A stretch of 50,701 nt of DNA from Nemertoderma westbladi (taxonomy: Eukaryota; Xenacoelomorpha; Nemertodermatida; Nemertodermatidae), in assembly GCA_032718475.1 (NCBI GenBank), contig JAUCBJ010000537.1, positions 1-50,701 of the forward strand, given 5' to 3'. The position numbers and the translations under genes are program-made. Positions 1 to 9,585 of this stretch are shown piece after piece; the first letter of the stretch is position 1, and each line of letters starts with the position of its first letter. The notes under the pieces were generated by a model that saw only the letters and a list, made by a program, of their open reading frames with translations, did no database searches and was not told the DNA's origin.

Positions 1-43
1 CCGGATCGCCCAACACGATGTCATCCTTATTTGGCGCAGACAT
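1..43 (-). CDS. Start of an LTR-retrotransposon gag/polyprotein, cut by the window edge
   Basis: Seen: reading the minus strand from an ATG at 43-41, fourteen codons are open to the window edge (MSAPNKDDIVLGDP). Upstream on the same strand lie a primer-binding-site-like sequence (130-148) and an LTR-like segment (151-587), the order expected for the 5' end of an LTR retrotransposon. Inference: this is the first part of a gag or gag-pol polyprotein, the structural and replication protein of the element. Too little is present to name the clade or to say whether the gene is intact. The start is chosen as the first ATG downstream of the putative primer site. Confidence 0.4.
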   Translation of the reverse strand, partial: MSAPNKDDIVLGDP

Positions 44-129
44 TTCGATGTGTTTGGTAAACGAGTCGACGAGGAGCGAACGAGAAACTATTGGATTCGG
101 AGAAGAAAGAAACTTAACTCATCAGAAGG

Positions 130-148
130 GTTCCCGGCATCGGAACCA
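130..148 (-). promoter_or_regulatory. Putative tRNA primer-binding site
   Basis: On the minus strand the sequence begins TGGTTCCGATGCCGGGAAC, two bases after the LTR end at 151. A TGG start matches the complement of a tRNA CCA end, which primes minus-strand DNA synthesis in LTR retrotransposons. The tRNA was not identified. Confidence 0.5.
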
Positions 149-150
149 AA

Positions 151-587
151 TGTAAAGCCAGAGTTGTGGCTGGCTTTCGATTATATTGTTAGAAATTGAA
201 AGATCGTTATATGTGGAATACAAAATGTCAGTTTATTGTTACGTTACATTTAATATGTTACATTTTAATGGTTTCGAAATTCCCTGGCAGTTATTATTGA
301 AAGTACATAAATATGGATGATAAATGAATACTAATATACTACAAAGGGTAAGCGCAGGGCAATACACTAATCATAACGGAATACTGATTGGTATTAATAA
401 AGTCACAGGAAATCTGAGTATCAATCAGCTGATTAAATATGGTGATAACGAGAGGTTTCCCTACAGTAAATCTATTACATTACCAATTTACAACAAACCA
501 ATCAGTGACTCGGCTCCCAGCTGAGAACTCCTAATTGTAATATTTGGATTTCAGTGGAGGCAATATCGCCAGCTGATATGTGTTACA
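151..587 (-). repeat. LTR (5' LTR of an element leaving the window on the left)
   Basis: The segment is bounded on the minus strand by TGTAACAC at 587 and TTTACA at 151, i.e. TG...CA ends, and is followed by a primer-binding-site-like motif and a gag-like ATG. Length about 437 bp. The partner LTR and one target-site copy lie outside the window, so the outer boundary (587) rests only on the terminal dinucleotides. A 66-codon plus-strand frame inside (324-524) has no recognisable features and is not annotated as a gene. Confidence 0.5.
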
Positions 588-898
588 ACATGTATAATAT
601 GCAGGGCTGGATTAAGGCCTAGGTTAGCTAGGCTGCTATAGCCTAGGGGCCCCCGACTTTTTGGGGCCCCAATTCCAATAACATGTAAAGGAGGATTAAA
701 AATAAGAAATCAATAAATAATGTAAAATTTAAACTATGGAAACCATTCTTTGACTTGAAAACATTGCATTTTATCGGTTTACATGTAATATGTAATGTTT
801 GAACTCGGAACAGTAGAGCAGTTAAACTCTATAGGGGCTGTTGCGCTCTCAGTCCAAAGTCAGAAAAGAAACAGCCCATGAGGTTAGGATTTCCCTTT

Positions 899-1402
899 GA
901 TACCAACTGTCCCCAGATAGTCTGATACCAACTGTCCCCAGATAGTCTGATATACCAACTGTCCCCAGAAAGACTGATACCAACTGTCCCCAGATAGTCT
1001 GATACCAACTGTCCCCATATAGTCTGATACCAACTGTCCCCAGAAAGACTGATACCACCTGTCCCCAGATAGACTGATACCAACTGTCCCCAGATAGACT
1101 GATACCAACTGTCCCCAGATAGACTGATACCAACTGTCCCCAGATAGTCTGATACCAACTGTCCTCAGATAGTCTGATACCAACTGTCCCCAGAAAGACT
1201 GATACCAACTGTCCCCAGATAGTCTGATACCAACTGTCCCCAGATAGTCTGATACCAACTGTCCCCAGAAAGACTGATACCAACTGTCCTCAGATAGACT
1301 GATACCAACTGTCCCCAGGTAGTCTGATACCATAACTGTCCCCAGATAGACTGATACCAACAGTCCCCAGATAGTCTGATACCAACTGTCCCCAAATAGT
1401 CA
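899..1402. repeat. Minisatellite, 25-bp unit, about 20 copies
   Basis: Tandem copies of a unit built from GATACCAACTGTCCCC plus AGATAGTCT or AGAAAGACT. Most copies are 25 bp; a few carry a 2-3 base insertion (near 949 and 1331). The several overlapping minus-strand open frames here are read-outs of the repeat, not genes. Confidence 0.95.
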
Positions 1403-1494
1403 GACTGTCAGACAGCATATTTCTAGGATGGCTAAAACGTCTGATCAGATCTGATGGTATCGGACCTTGTTCCACCTTGGTTCAGGGATTAGAT

Positions 1495-1716
1495 TGAATT
1501 CATATCTCTAGGAGGTTGTGGGTTCAACCCCCGCATGGGGACCAAGTCAGTTTTCGTTTCGGCACGAATGCTTTGAAAGGTTTAGCCAGGCATCTCTGCA
1601 TTGTATCCTTAAATGGTAGCTAAATGAGTACTGGAGCTTCTGCCCATATCAGCATGTGAAGTTTCCCGGCATTCCCTTTCCAAGCGAAAAAAAACACATC
1701 ATAGATAGATAGATAG
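1495..1716 (+). repeat. SINE-like segment with GATA tail
   Basis: A B-box-like GGGTTCAACCCC near 1518, a body with TTTCGGCACGAA, and an A-rich and then GATA-repeat end (1687-1716). Parts of the body resemble 8160-8330 (TTTCGG, then AAATGAGTAC). No clear A box or target duplication was seen. Confidence 0.35.
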
Positions 1717-1888
1717 ATTTATTTATATATTATATGGGGGGGGGGGGGGTGGAGGGTGGTCTGTTGATCAGTCGGTCGGATTCTGAGTGAGAAGGTGGGT
1801 GGTAATGGTAATGTGGGTGGATGGGCATCGATGGTTGTTTACTGTTTTGATTAGAAAAGACAGCCTCGGTAACATGACCAACACCCCC

Positions 1889-1889
<1 letters not shown>

Positions 1890-1924
<35 letters not shown>
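1890..1924. repeat. Poly-C tract (35 C)
   Basis: An uninterrupted run of C close to the right end of the hAT-like element; a G run lies at 1736-1750. Length is likely to be unstable or misassembled. Confidence 0.9.
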
Positions 1925-1991
1925 ACCTCCAGTACGAGGGCTCCTTATTTGTCATTAGCCTAGGGGCCCCCAAAACCTTAATCCAGCCCTG

Positions 1992-2748
1992 TGTATATGA
2001 ATAGCTGCGTAGTAATGATAGCCCAATTATATTATAGGCCATGCCCATGTATGGATGGCATTGTTGCCCAGCTAATTAGACAAATATAATGTTCGAGAAT
2101 TATGTGTGTACCGGGACCGATTTATTAAAACCGCCTCACCGCGCCGATGCAAAACAATCCAAATTTCTAACGCCCATATATCTCTCAGCTACATATTTGG
2201 AATCTTATAACATTGAATCATAAATTGGAATCTCATAACAAGTCACCCAGTAAGGATGAGTGAGGTGAAACTATCTAGCTCACTAGCTGCGTCAAATTTC
2301 ATTCAATTTACGAATTACGATTAATAATACTTTTTTTAAGATCAATGGGAACCAAGGCAACTCGGGAAACAGTGGAAGGGTTTACTGTGAAATATCAGTA
2401 GATCACCCATGGTGGTGAACAGGCATTCCTTGGTTTAACGAGCATAAAAGATTCTCCCATTCATTTAAGATCAATCGTTTTTTTATGACGAAATGAAAAT
2501 CAGCTTGTGTGAATACAATTTTACGAAAAATGACTCATTGGCGTATCCAGAGGGGAGGCAAATGGGGGCATCCCCCCCCCCCCCCCCCCACCCTCCCAGT
2601 GGGGCAAACACCTCCTTAGGATATGCTAATGCTGCTATATTTATGTAGTTGTGTATGATACCGTTTCAGTTTTCCTGAGCTGACGGTAGTTCCCTTGTAT
2701 AATTTTGTTTACATCATATCCCGGAATTATTGTTTCGTCAAATGAAAG
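1992..2748. other. No gene seen; old repeat fragment and poly-C tract
   Basis: About 2150-2300 resembles the complement of 48890-49190 (shared words GCCCATAT, CAGCTA, GTCACCCAGT, GAGGTGAAACT, TCAAATTTCAT), so an interspersed repeat family is represented. A run of C follows at about 2570-2589 inside a GAGGGGAGGCAAATGGGGG context. No open frame with protein-like features was found. Confidence 0.5.
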
Positions 2749-3207
2749 AAATGAAAGAGCTGACCTCGCGTCTGTGAATGAAAGAGCTGACCTCGCGTCT
2801 GTGAATGAAAGAGCTGACCTCGCGTCTGTGAATGAAAGAGCTGACCTCGCGTCTGTGAATGAAAGAGCTGACCTCGCGTCTGTGAATGAAAGAGCTGACC
2901 TCGCGTCTGTGAATGAAAGAGCTGACCTCGCGTCTGTGAATGAAAGAGCTGACCTCGCGTCTGTGAATGAAAGAGCTGACCTCGCGTCTGTGAATGAAAG
3001 AGCTGACCTCACGTCTGTGAATGAAAGAGCTGACCTCGCGTCTGTGAATGAAAGAGCTGACCTCGCGTCTGTGAATGAAAGAGCTGACCTCGCGTCTGTG
3101 AATGAAAGAGCTGACCTCGCGTCTGTGAATGAAAGAGCTGACCTCGCGTCTGTGAATGAAAGAGCTGACCTCGCGTCTGTGAATGAAGGAGCTGACCTCG
3201 CGTCTGA
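2749..3207. repeat. Minisatellite, 27-bp unit, 17 copies
   Basis: Seventeen tandem copies of a 27-bp unit (GAATGAAAGAGCTGACC, then TCGCGTCTGT). They are almost identical: one copy has ACG for GCG near 3010 and the last has GAAGGAG. As 27 is divisible by three, one plus and two minus frames stay open (for example NERADLASV repeated). No protein-like sequence continues outside the array, so I do not call a gene. Confidence 0.95.
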
Positions 3208-3424
3208 CAAAATTGTTATTTTTGCTTCCAATAAAAGCATTACAAATGTGTCTCCATCGATATATCAGCAATTACTGTACTACTACTAGTAGTTCCAGCA
3301 AGGTGGTAGTGTGTCAAAGCTCGGCGTTTGCCATGCTTGATGTTTAATGCTGATGCCCTTAGTAATCTTGTGTAACGGCCCATGTGAAGAATACCAGACT
3401 TTCTGCCGTTATATTTCACTTTGC

Positions 3425-3662
3425 AGTTACCCCCATGTGAAGAATACCAGGTTTTCACCAAAAACACAGGTTACAGAAGGGCTGAATTTAACCAAAACAA
3501 TAAACGAATTAGTATATGTACAGGTTATAAGACAGAAATAAGCGTTATAAAACACTTAATAAAGATAAATTAAAAATAAATAAATAATCTTCATATATAA
3601 AATTCCAATAAAAAGTGGACCGAAAAGTGAGAAATCCTGGTATTCTTCACATGGGCGTGTAA
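3425..3662. mobile_element. Short TIR element (MITE-like), about 238 bp
   Basis: The left end reads AGTTACCCCCATGTGAAG and the complement of the right end AGTTACACGCCCATGTG, giving roughly 30-bp imperfect terminal inverted repeats that continue with AATACCAGG. No coding capacity and no clear target duplication. Confidence 0.5.
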
Positions 3663-3728
3663 CTAAACCGTAGCTACTTAGAAATAAACGTAATGTTCCA
3701 AAATATGGTGTTTATTAAATAGAAAAAA

Positions 3729-3929
3729 GGCGGGGTAGCTGAGTTGGTTGAGCGCCGGGCCTCCGCAATCTAATGGTTGTAGGTTCGAACCCTGGCAGTG
3801 TCCACTCAACACTTCATCCCCTGGGGTCGATAAAATTGAGACCAGTTGACACCAGTTAGTGGGAGCAAGATTAGGGATAGGAGTAGCGCCCACCCTTACC
3901 CTCGGCTCACGTTTAATATGCTTGCTTCC
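3729..3929 (+). mobile_element. tRNA-derived SINE with target duplication
   Basis: The head carries an A-box-like TAGCTGAGTTGG (about 3736) and a B box GGTTCGAACCC (about 3782), the internal RNA polymerase III promoter of tRNA-derived SINEs. A body of about 130 bp follows with GGGGTCGATAAAAT. Flanks AAATAGAAA at 3717-3725 and 3930-3938 look like a target-site duplication. The head does not form a paired acceptor stem, so it is not called a tRNA gene. Confidence 0.75.
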
Positions 3930-4043
3930 AAATAGAAAGAAAACTTTGTCTCAGCTATTCGCGTCTATCTGAAACTATAATTATGGTATCATCAGATTGT
4001 TGAATGCCCCACTTAGCATTGTGGAGGGCCGAGGGGAGCGAGG

Positions 4044-4258
4044 GGCCATGAGGAAGTAAATTGCGAAAATTAGTATTTACAGGTCTACACATCGCGTTAT
4101 CCTAATGATATTCATTAATTCATTGGGAATCACATCGCCGGTAGAGTCGAGTCGAGCGATGTGATTCCCAATGAATTAATGAATAGGCCTATCATTAGGA
4201 TAAACGCGATGTGCAGACCTGGAAATACTAATTTTTCGCAATTTACTTCCTCATGGCC
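4044..4258. repeat. Long palindrome (arms about 95 and 103 bp, 17-bp loop)
   Basis: Left arm 4044-4138 and right arm 4156-4258 are near-perfect inverted copies. They start with GGCCATGAGGAAGTAAATT and its complement and meet at CACATCGC/GCGATGTG. The right arm has a 6-base insertion (AGGCCT region near 4186). The transcript or single strand would form one long hairpin. This could be a fold-back transposon or a head-to-head duplication. Confidence 0.9.
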
Positions 4259-4533
4259 TGGCCTCCCATCTGTCAATACCATAATCTACTGCCACAAATA
4301 TCATACTTCTTCCGTTGACCGAATAGGTGATTTCCTATATTTTTTATTACCGGTAGGTATTATTTATTATTATTTAATTTATTATTTTTTTTTTTAATTA
4401 CCAGGTACCGGTACCGGTATTAAATACCGTTATGTATAAACTGATAAATTCTTCATACCTACCTGGTATATAAAATTTCAATAAAATTTCAACCGGAAAG
4501 TGAAGACCTGGTTGGTATTCTTCACATTGGCTA

Positions 4534-6944
4534 CAATACGTAGCCAGGTAGCGTACCATTGTAACAAACAAACTTACCTGTTCAGCCGTTTAGCATAGCA
4601 TACCTACAGGGACAGGCAGGCAGTTGAGCGATAGTAAAGATAACAACATTCCAAACAACGCTGCAAAAGCTGAAATCGTTCTCCAGAATGCCAGAAGCCG
4701 TAAATGAATAAAAAAAACATACAGGTCAGGCCTACTGAAGTAGGCCTACGGTACTGTACAGTTAAAAAAAAATACTAAAATTAATACCGGTAGTTAATAC
4801 TAAAATAATTATTATTGCTGGGTGGCGCAGTTTATAAGGAATGGTAAATGCACAGCGAAATTATAGCAATTGCAAAAGAAAATGTACTAAAGGAGCAAGA
4901 GATGGAACTTATGGCGTAGGGCATGGGGCGGCTTACTTATATAAAGTATGTCTGCTATAGAAGAGCATTAAATATTTGTCTTTGTCTGGCCAATGTGAAT
5001 GAGTGAACGATATCACCAGGGGCAACGGATAAAAGCCGCCATCCTTGGCTCACTGGCGAGGATGACGTGACGCATAATTTACTAACAGTAAGCTGTCTAG
5101 GCACTCAATTCTCCTTCAATGTAGGGAGGGAGACGGCGGAATATTCCTAACGGAACATACTGCGGCTTGCCAGCTCACATACACTCACGGGTTTATGGTA
5201 GTACCATTTCCAATCAGGGATCGTCATGTGAAGGAAATGAGAACGTATTGCCTAACCATGACATGTTTGCGCTGTACGCTGCGTATTCGATGTTATGTGT
5301 ATACCAGTAGCCATTATCCAATTCAATGTTTAATGTTAAGCCGTATCCCCGTATCCGTTCTGGCATAAACTATTGCTGTAATTTATAATAATTGCGTCTC
5401 TCCAAAAAGGTAAAACATCATAGTGATAGAACGGTTAATGTGACAATATTGTCTGCAATAGATCAGACAGTACTGTACAACATTGCATGCAATGTGCCAA
5501 ATCCATATACAGTGAAGAGGTTTTCCCTAGACAGAGCCAGTGCGCCAACCTAATTAAGTAAGCCCAGCATATATCGTATTACCGTTTGAAGGTAACCAAT
5601 GCACCTCAGCATAACGCAACGGCTGCACTATCTGCAGAGATCTGCTCATTAACGACCCAACCAGACAGGGCGTTTCCTTATCCACAACACAACACCGGCT
5701 AGACAAAGGCGAAAGGTTATTTCGCATTAACTTTAATGGAATGCAAATGTTACAACCAGACAGACATGACACATGAAATTAATACCAACGCCTAGCTTTA
5801 TTCGATGACAACTAAAGTGAATCCATAGCAATGTTTTTTTTTTATAAATATTATCAATGTTATTCCTCTAAAATATTGAGGAAAAATACAATAATTAATA
5901 TTAAAATTCATGACATACACAGCAGATACAGAATGTATGGCATACAGCTTACCATTTTAATTGAATCTCAAATCCTACTACATCCACAACACATAGAGTA
6001 TACATAAGTAGAAGACAATACAACATATAGTTATGTTAGATCAAAAAACATATTCGAAATTCCATCAAAGGAATACCACCGGCACCGCAGCACCAGGATA
6101 AATATTGTGTGGTTCCTGTGTACTGTAGTGGCCATATGTATTAGGGGTCATCGAACCTTGAATTGAACTCCATCTTACCTATGCCAGTACCAAACATTAT
6201 TTATGTCTTTGTTTATTAATTTCTGAGAACTTCCATGGTTCTAGAATTATATATAATACGATAATTAAATATTGTATAATTTTATTTATTTGTAAAGAAT
6301 TAATTTCGCACTACCATAACATTAACATAGTGATGCTTTCCTGATAACAAGGATGTTCTAGAAAGTTTAAGTGCATAATTACAAATGATTCCATAAAAAT
6401 GAATAAAATTTGATTCGCCATTGTTCATAATTAGCACTCGTGCCGTAACGCTATAAAGTGCTATTTATAAACAATAGCTAATAATAGATCACACTATGTA
6501 GTGCAGTATGAGTGGGGTACCTTGAATTTACAAATAGTTTTTATTCAAAAATATTTGTTTTTTACAATTTAGACACCATGGAACGTAATACACAATATCC
6601 TGGTTTAATGTAAATTTTCGCATATTGCTGCGCGAATCACCCCAGATGAATGATATTTATTGTATCGAAAGTACAACTTGCTTGGTCAGCCATACCAAAC
6701 ATCGAGGACTGCCCTACAAGGAAAATATACACTGACAAGACGCTACCTATAGAAACAGGGGACTTCACACCTGCAAAACTTACCAGAAGTAATTGTCGCT
6801 GGCATTGGATTGTTATATTGTGACACATAATCTCACGTTAGTACTCTCACCAGGTGGTAAAACTGATTCTTCTCAATCCTGGTTGGCGTACATAATCTAT
6901 GGAATTTTTGGTCTAATTTTTGTTGGTATATGTAATTTTACTGG
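4534..6944. other. No gene seen
   Basis: AT-rich sequence with short TAGGCCTAC and ACCGGTA words near 4390-4800. Open frames (for example minus 5554-5772 and 6637-6828) are short, lack recognisable motifs and have no protein-like continuation. Confidence 0.5.
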
Positions 6945-7807
6945 ATTACGCAATGAGGACGGCCACAAAGGGTGAAGATCTGGGATTCACACGATAAGAA
7001 CGCATATATAAGTAGCAGATATCAGGCAACTACAGTCACAGACACCGACTTTGCGGATGACATCGCCCTGCTCTCTAATACGCTAGCAGATACACAGCTT
7101 CTACTGAATAAAGTGAAGAAGGCTGCTAAGGTGATTGGATTGCATATTAATGCTACCAAGTCAGAATTCATGACTTTTACTGTTAATGGAAACTTGACCA
7201 CAATTATACCAAAAAACTAAGGAAGGTTGACGACTTCCAGTATCTTGACACTTTTATAGAGAGCAGCAAAAAAGACATTATTATTAGCCGTTAGAAAAGC
7301 TGGGGCATGGGTAGCTCTATCAAAAAAGGATACCATCTATAAATCAGACGACTTCTCCAGGCAATACCAAGTTCTTTCGAGCCACAGTGAAAAGTGTACT
7401 TTTAGACGGGGGTGAAACATGGACTCTGACGAAATCACTTGAACAACGAATTGATGGTTGCTACACAAGACTATTTAGGACAGCCCTAAACATCAGCTGG
7501 AGACAACACATGACAAACGCCGAGCTCTATGGTACAATACCACCTGTATCAACCACCCTCCGTGAACGCAGATTAAGATTCAGTGGGCACTGCTGGAGAA
7601 GTAAAGACGAGGTCATACCAGATGTACTTTTCTGGCAACCAACTCATGGAAAGCGTAGTCGTGGACGACCGGCCATAACATATATAGATCAACTTGGAAG
7701 GGATACTGAACTTGGGAGAAACGAAATTGCGACAACCATGGAGAATCGGGAAGCCTGGAAGGATCTCATATCTACTGTTCAAGCTCGCACGACCTAGTAG
7801 TAGTAGT
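6945..7807 (+). pseudogene. LINE reverse-transcriptase 3' fragment, broken
   Basis: Seen: 6972-7220 encodes a stretch with FADDIALLS, the catalytic motif C of non-LTR reverse transcriptases, followed by a GLHINATKSEFM-like segment. A different frame, 7387-7797, encodes the usual C-terminal region of such LINEs (GGETWTLT, then RLRFSGHCWR, then RGRPAITYIDQL). The two parts are separated by frame changes and a stop between 7220 and 7387, and everything upstream of motif C (fingers, motif A) is missing, so the copy is 5'-truncated and dead. The 3' end is a short TAG-repeat tail at 7795-7807, the same tail type as the LINE family inside the satellite array. The clade was not determined. Confidence 0.85.
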
Positions 7808-8379
7808 CCCTCTATGGATGGAGTGGAATGCTTTCTTAAAATCCAGAAATGTCAGGACTGCGGGGAGATTCTTTGACTTTCTATTTGTTTGAAATCGAAA
7901 TCCATTACATTGGTTACTATGGTCTTTTTCCAGATAAGAAGAAGGGTCTATCTATGCAATCAAAATTCCCTCCCCAGGTGAAAATTGACACAAATAACAG
8001 CTGATTACTCGCAAAAATAAAATTGCAAGTCCCCCCCCCCCCCCCCCCCCCCCCCCGATTATATCGGATATAGTGGTTAAATAAAGTTCTTAAAATGATA
8101 AACTCTATGTGCTGTACATGGGTTCCACTTTGATGTATTCATTTAAACCGTTTCCTTTATATCTTGCTCCAGCGGTCCATGTTCGAGCCCTGCAAGAGGG
8201 CCACGGAAGTATTCATTTCGGAAATAATTCTTTAATTTTCTCATCTTTGTCTTGAATTTATAAATGAGTACCAGTTTCCTCTGGGAAGTATAATTATAGG
8301 GGGAATGTCCTGGAAATAAGTCGTCAGACTTTGTGCGTAATAACTCGCCAAATGGCAGAAAAATACCTAAATTTAAGTA
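7808..8379. other. No gene; poly-C tract and SINE-like piece
   Basis: A run of 26 C at 8031-8056. Around 8179 a B-box-like GTTCGAGCCC is followed by a body partly similar to 1495-1690, suggesting an old tRNA-derived SINE at about 8160-8330. No A box was confirmed. Confidence 0.4.
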
Positions 8380-8549
8380 CCGTATTTACTATGTACCGTA
8401 TAAACGCCCCCCCCTTCCATCAAATTATCAACTTAAACGCCTACGCCGAATAAACGAATAATATTACAATGTGGGGAGAGCCACGATTATTGAGCAATGC
8501 CTTTAGCACACAATTATCATTAATATAATTAGGGCCAAATGTAATTGTC

Positions 8550-8745
8550 CGTCTGACTCCGCCCGTCCGTCTGTCTGTCCGTCCGTCCGTCCGTCTGTCA
8601 GCTGGCACGTCTATCAGTCATCTGTTCATCCGTCTGTCAGTCCATCCGCCCATGTGTCCGTCCGTCTGTCAGTCCGTCCGTCTGTCAGTCCGTCTTTCTG
8701 TTCGCCTCTCCTCCGTCTGTCCGTCTGTCTGTCCGTCCTTAATTA
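8550..8745. repeat. Degenerate GTCC/GTCT simple repeat
   Basis: A run of tetranucleotides of the GTCC, GTCT and GTCA type with interruptions. Similar but sparser words recur at 10620-11110. Confidence 0.9.
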
Positions 8746-8805
8746 AAAATTCAATTGATAATAACTATTAAAGCAAAGTAAACTAGTAAAGTAAATCTTG
8801 AATAA

Positions 8806-8943
8806 CCGGATGTGATCATAATCCAAGATAATGTTGATGAAGAAAACCTTGAGGAGACAACTTTAAATGGAAGGGAGAACGATTTCTCGGATGTAGATTC
8901 GGTGTGTGAATCTGATGAATGGCCATTTATGGGTTTCGACTGA
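8806..8943 (+). pseudogene. Possible transposase C-terminal remnant
   Basis: Seen: one frame is open from 8806 (just after a stop) to a TGA at 8941-8943 and encodes 45 residues. The end is acidic, with DFSDVDSVCESDEW and a final GFD. Acidic tails of this kind end the transposases of pogo and Tigger-like elements, and the position inside a TA-flanked element agrees. The catalytic domain is absent. The similarity is a general impression only; it may be chance. Confidence 0.3.
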
Positions 8944-9099
8944 TTGTTAAGAATGACATTGTTTTGAGAGTTACTGGTAACTGATTGTTAAGAAGACGGA
9001 ATGTAAATGTAGTAGGATGTTATACCACTGTAATAGGCTACATTGTAATAAAGAAAATCCTGTTTTTATTTGAATTATTTCATTTGTTTAACTTGTTTT

Positions 9100-9324
9100 G
9101 GGTGTAAAGGCTACGCCGACAACCGACAGCCGACAACCACTGCCGACAACAGTAAATATAAAAATGTAACCTGAGTTCGTGACTCTCTTTTATTGTTTTG
9201 GTTAGAATAACCTTCCACTGTAACCTGTTCCTTTCCTTCAATTAATAAATAACATTAATTAGCATTAATAATGGTTGTCGGCGTTGGTTGTCGGTAGTCG
9301 GTTATCGGCGTCGCGTTTACACCC
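9100..9324. mobile_element. 225-bp MITE with about 50-bp TIRs and 9-bp TSD
   Basis: The left end starts GGGTGTAAAGGCTACGCCG and the complement of the right end starts GGGTGTAAACGCGACGCCG; similarity runs for about 50 bp through CCGACAACC motifs. The flanks ACTTGTTTT at 9091-9099 and 9325-9333 are identical. A 9-bp duplication is known for Mutator-like elements and 8-9 bp for Merlin; I cannot choose between them. Confidence 0.85.
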
Positions 9325-9585
9325 ACTTGTTTTCTTGAATTTAACAACATTATTTATTAGGGTAGTTAGATTCAAAATGCTGAAAATCTAGAACATAAAC
9401 ATAAACGCCCCCCCTCGAACCACATAATTTGGAACTTAAACGCCTTCAACTAATAAACGCCTTCCTCGAATAAACGCCTCCCCTCGAATAAACGCCTACC
9501 ACGAATAAACGCCCCCCCCTCGAATAAACGCCTCCCCAATTGGCAATTTAAAACGCCCAGGCTCATCTTATTCGAGTAAATACAG

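Larger units (their letters stand above)
602..1991. mobile_element. hAT-like non-autonomous DNA transposon
   Basis: The ends are inverted: CAGGGCTGGATTAAGG at 602 and its complement ending at 1991, followed inwards on both sides by a TAGCCTAGGGGCCCC block. CAGGG-type ends and this layout are typical of hAT elements. The flanking 8 bases (ATAATATG and TGTATATG) agree at five positions, so the target duplication is degraded or misjudged. There is no transposase; the interior holds a 25-bp minisatellite, a SINE-like segment, a GATA run and homopolymer tracts. Confidence 0.6.
3371..4533. mobile_element. Nested small transposon cluster sharing a 19-bp end motif
   Basis: The motif CCATGTGAAGAATACCAG occurs directly near 3379 and 3433 and inverted near 3638 and, with changes, 4518. 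Next to the two inverted copies lies a second shared block (TATAAAAT..CAATAAAA). This fits two related terminal-inverted-repeat elements: an inner one at 3425-3662, and an outer one at about 3371-4533 that has been opened by a SINE and a palindrome. Superfamily not recognised. Confidence 0.5.
8380..9585 (+). mobile_element. TA-flanked DNA transposon remnant, pogo/mariner-like guess
   Basis: The ends CCGTATTTACT (8380) and the complement of the right end CTGTATTTACT (9585) form short inverted termini, each flanked by TA (8378-8379 and 9586-9587). Both ends carry nearby AATAAACGCC motifs, repeated in tandem at about 9395-9550. The interior contains a possible transposase C-terminus (8806-8943), an AATAAA at about 9047, and a nested MITE (9100-9324). 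TA duplication suggests the Tc1/mariner/pogo group, but this is inference. Confidence 0.5.

Noticed and set aside
829-1475. Overlapping minus-strand frames of 60-160 codons
   Set aside because: They read through the 25-bp minisatellite in three frames.
3729-3800. tRNA gene
   Set aside because: A and B boxes are present, but the acceptor stem does not pair and the sequence continues as a SINE body with flanking target duplication.
5554-5772. 72-codon minus-strand frame
   Set aside because: No motif, no neighbouring coding signal, and a length expected by chance.
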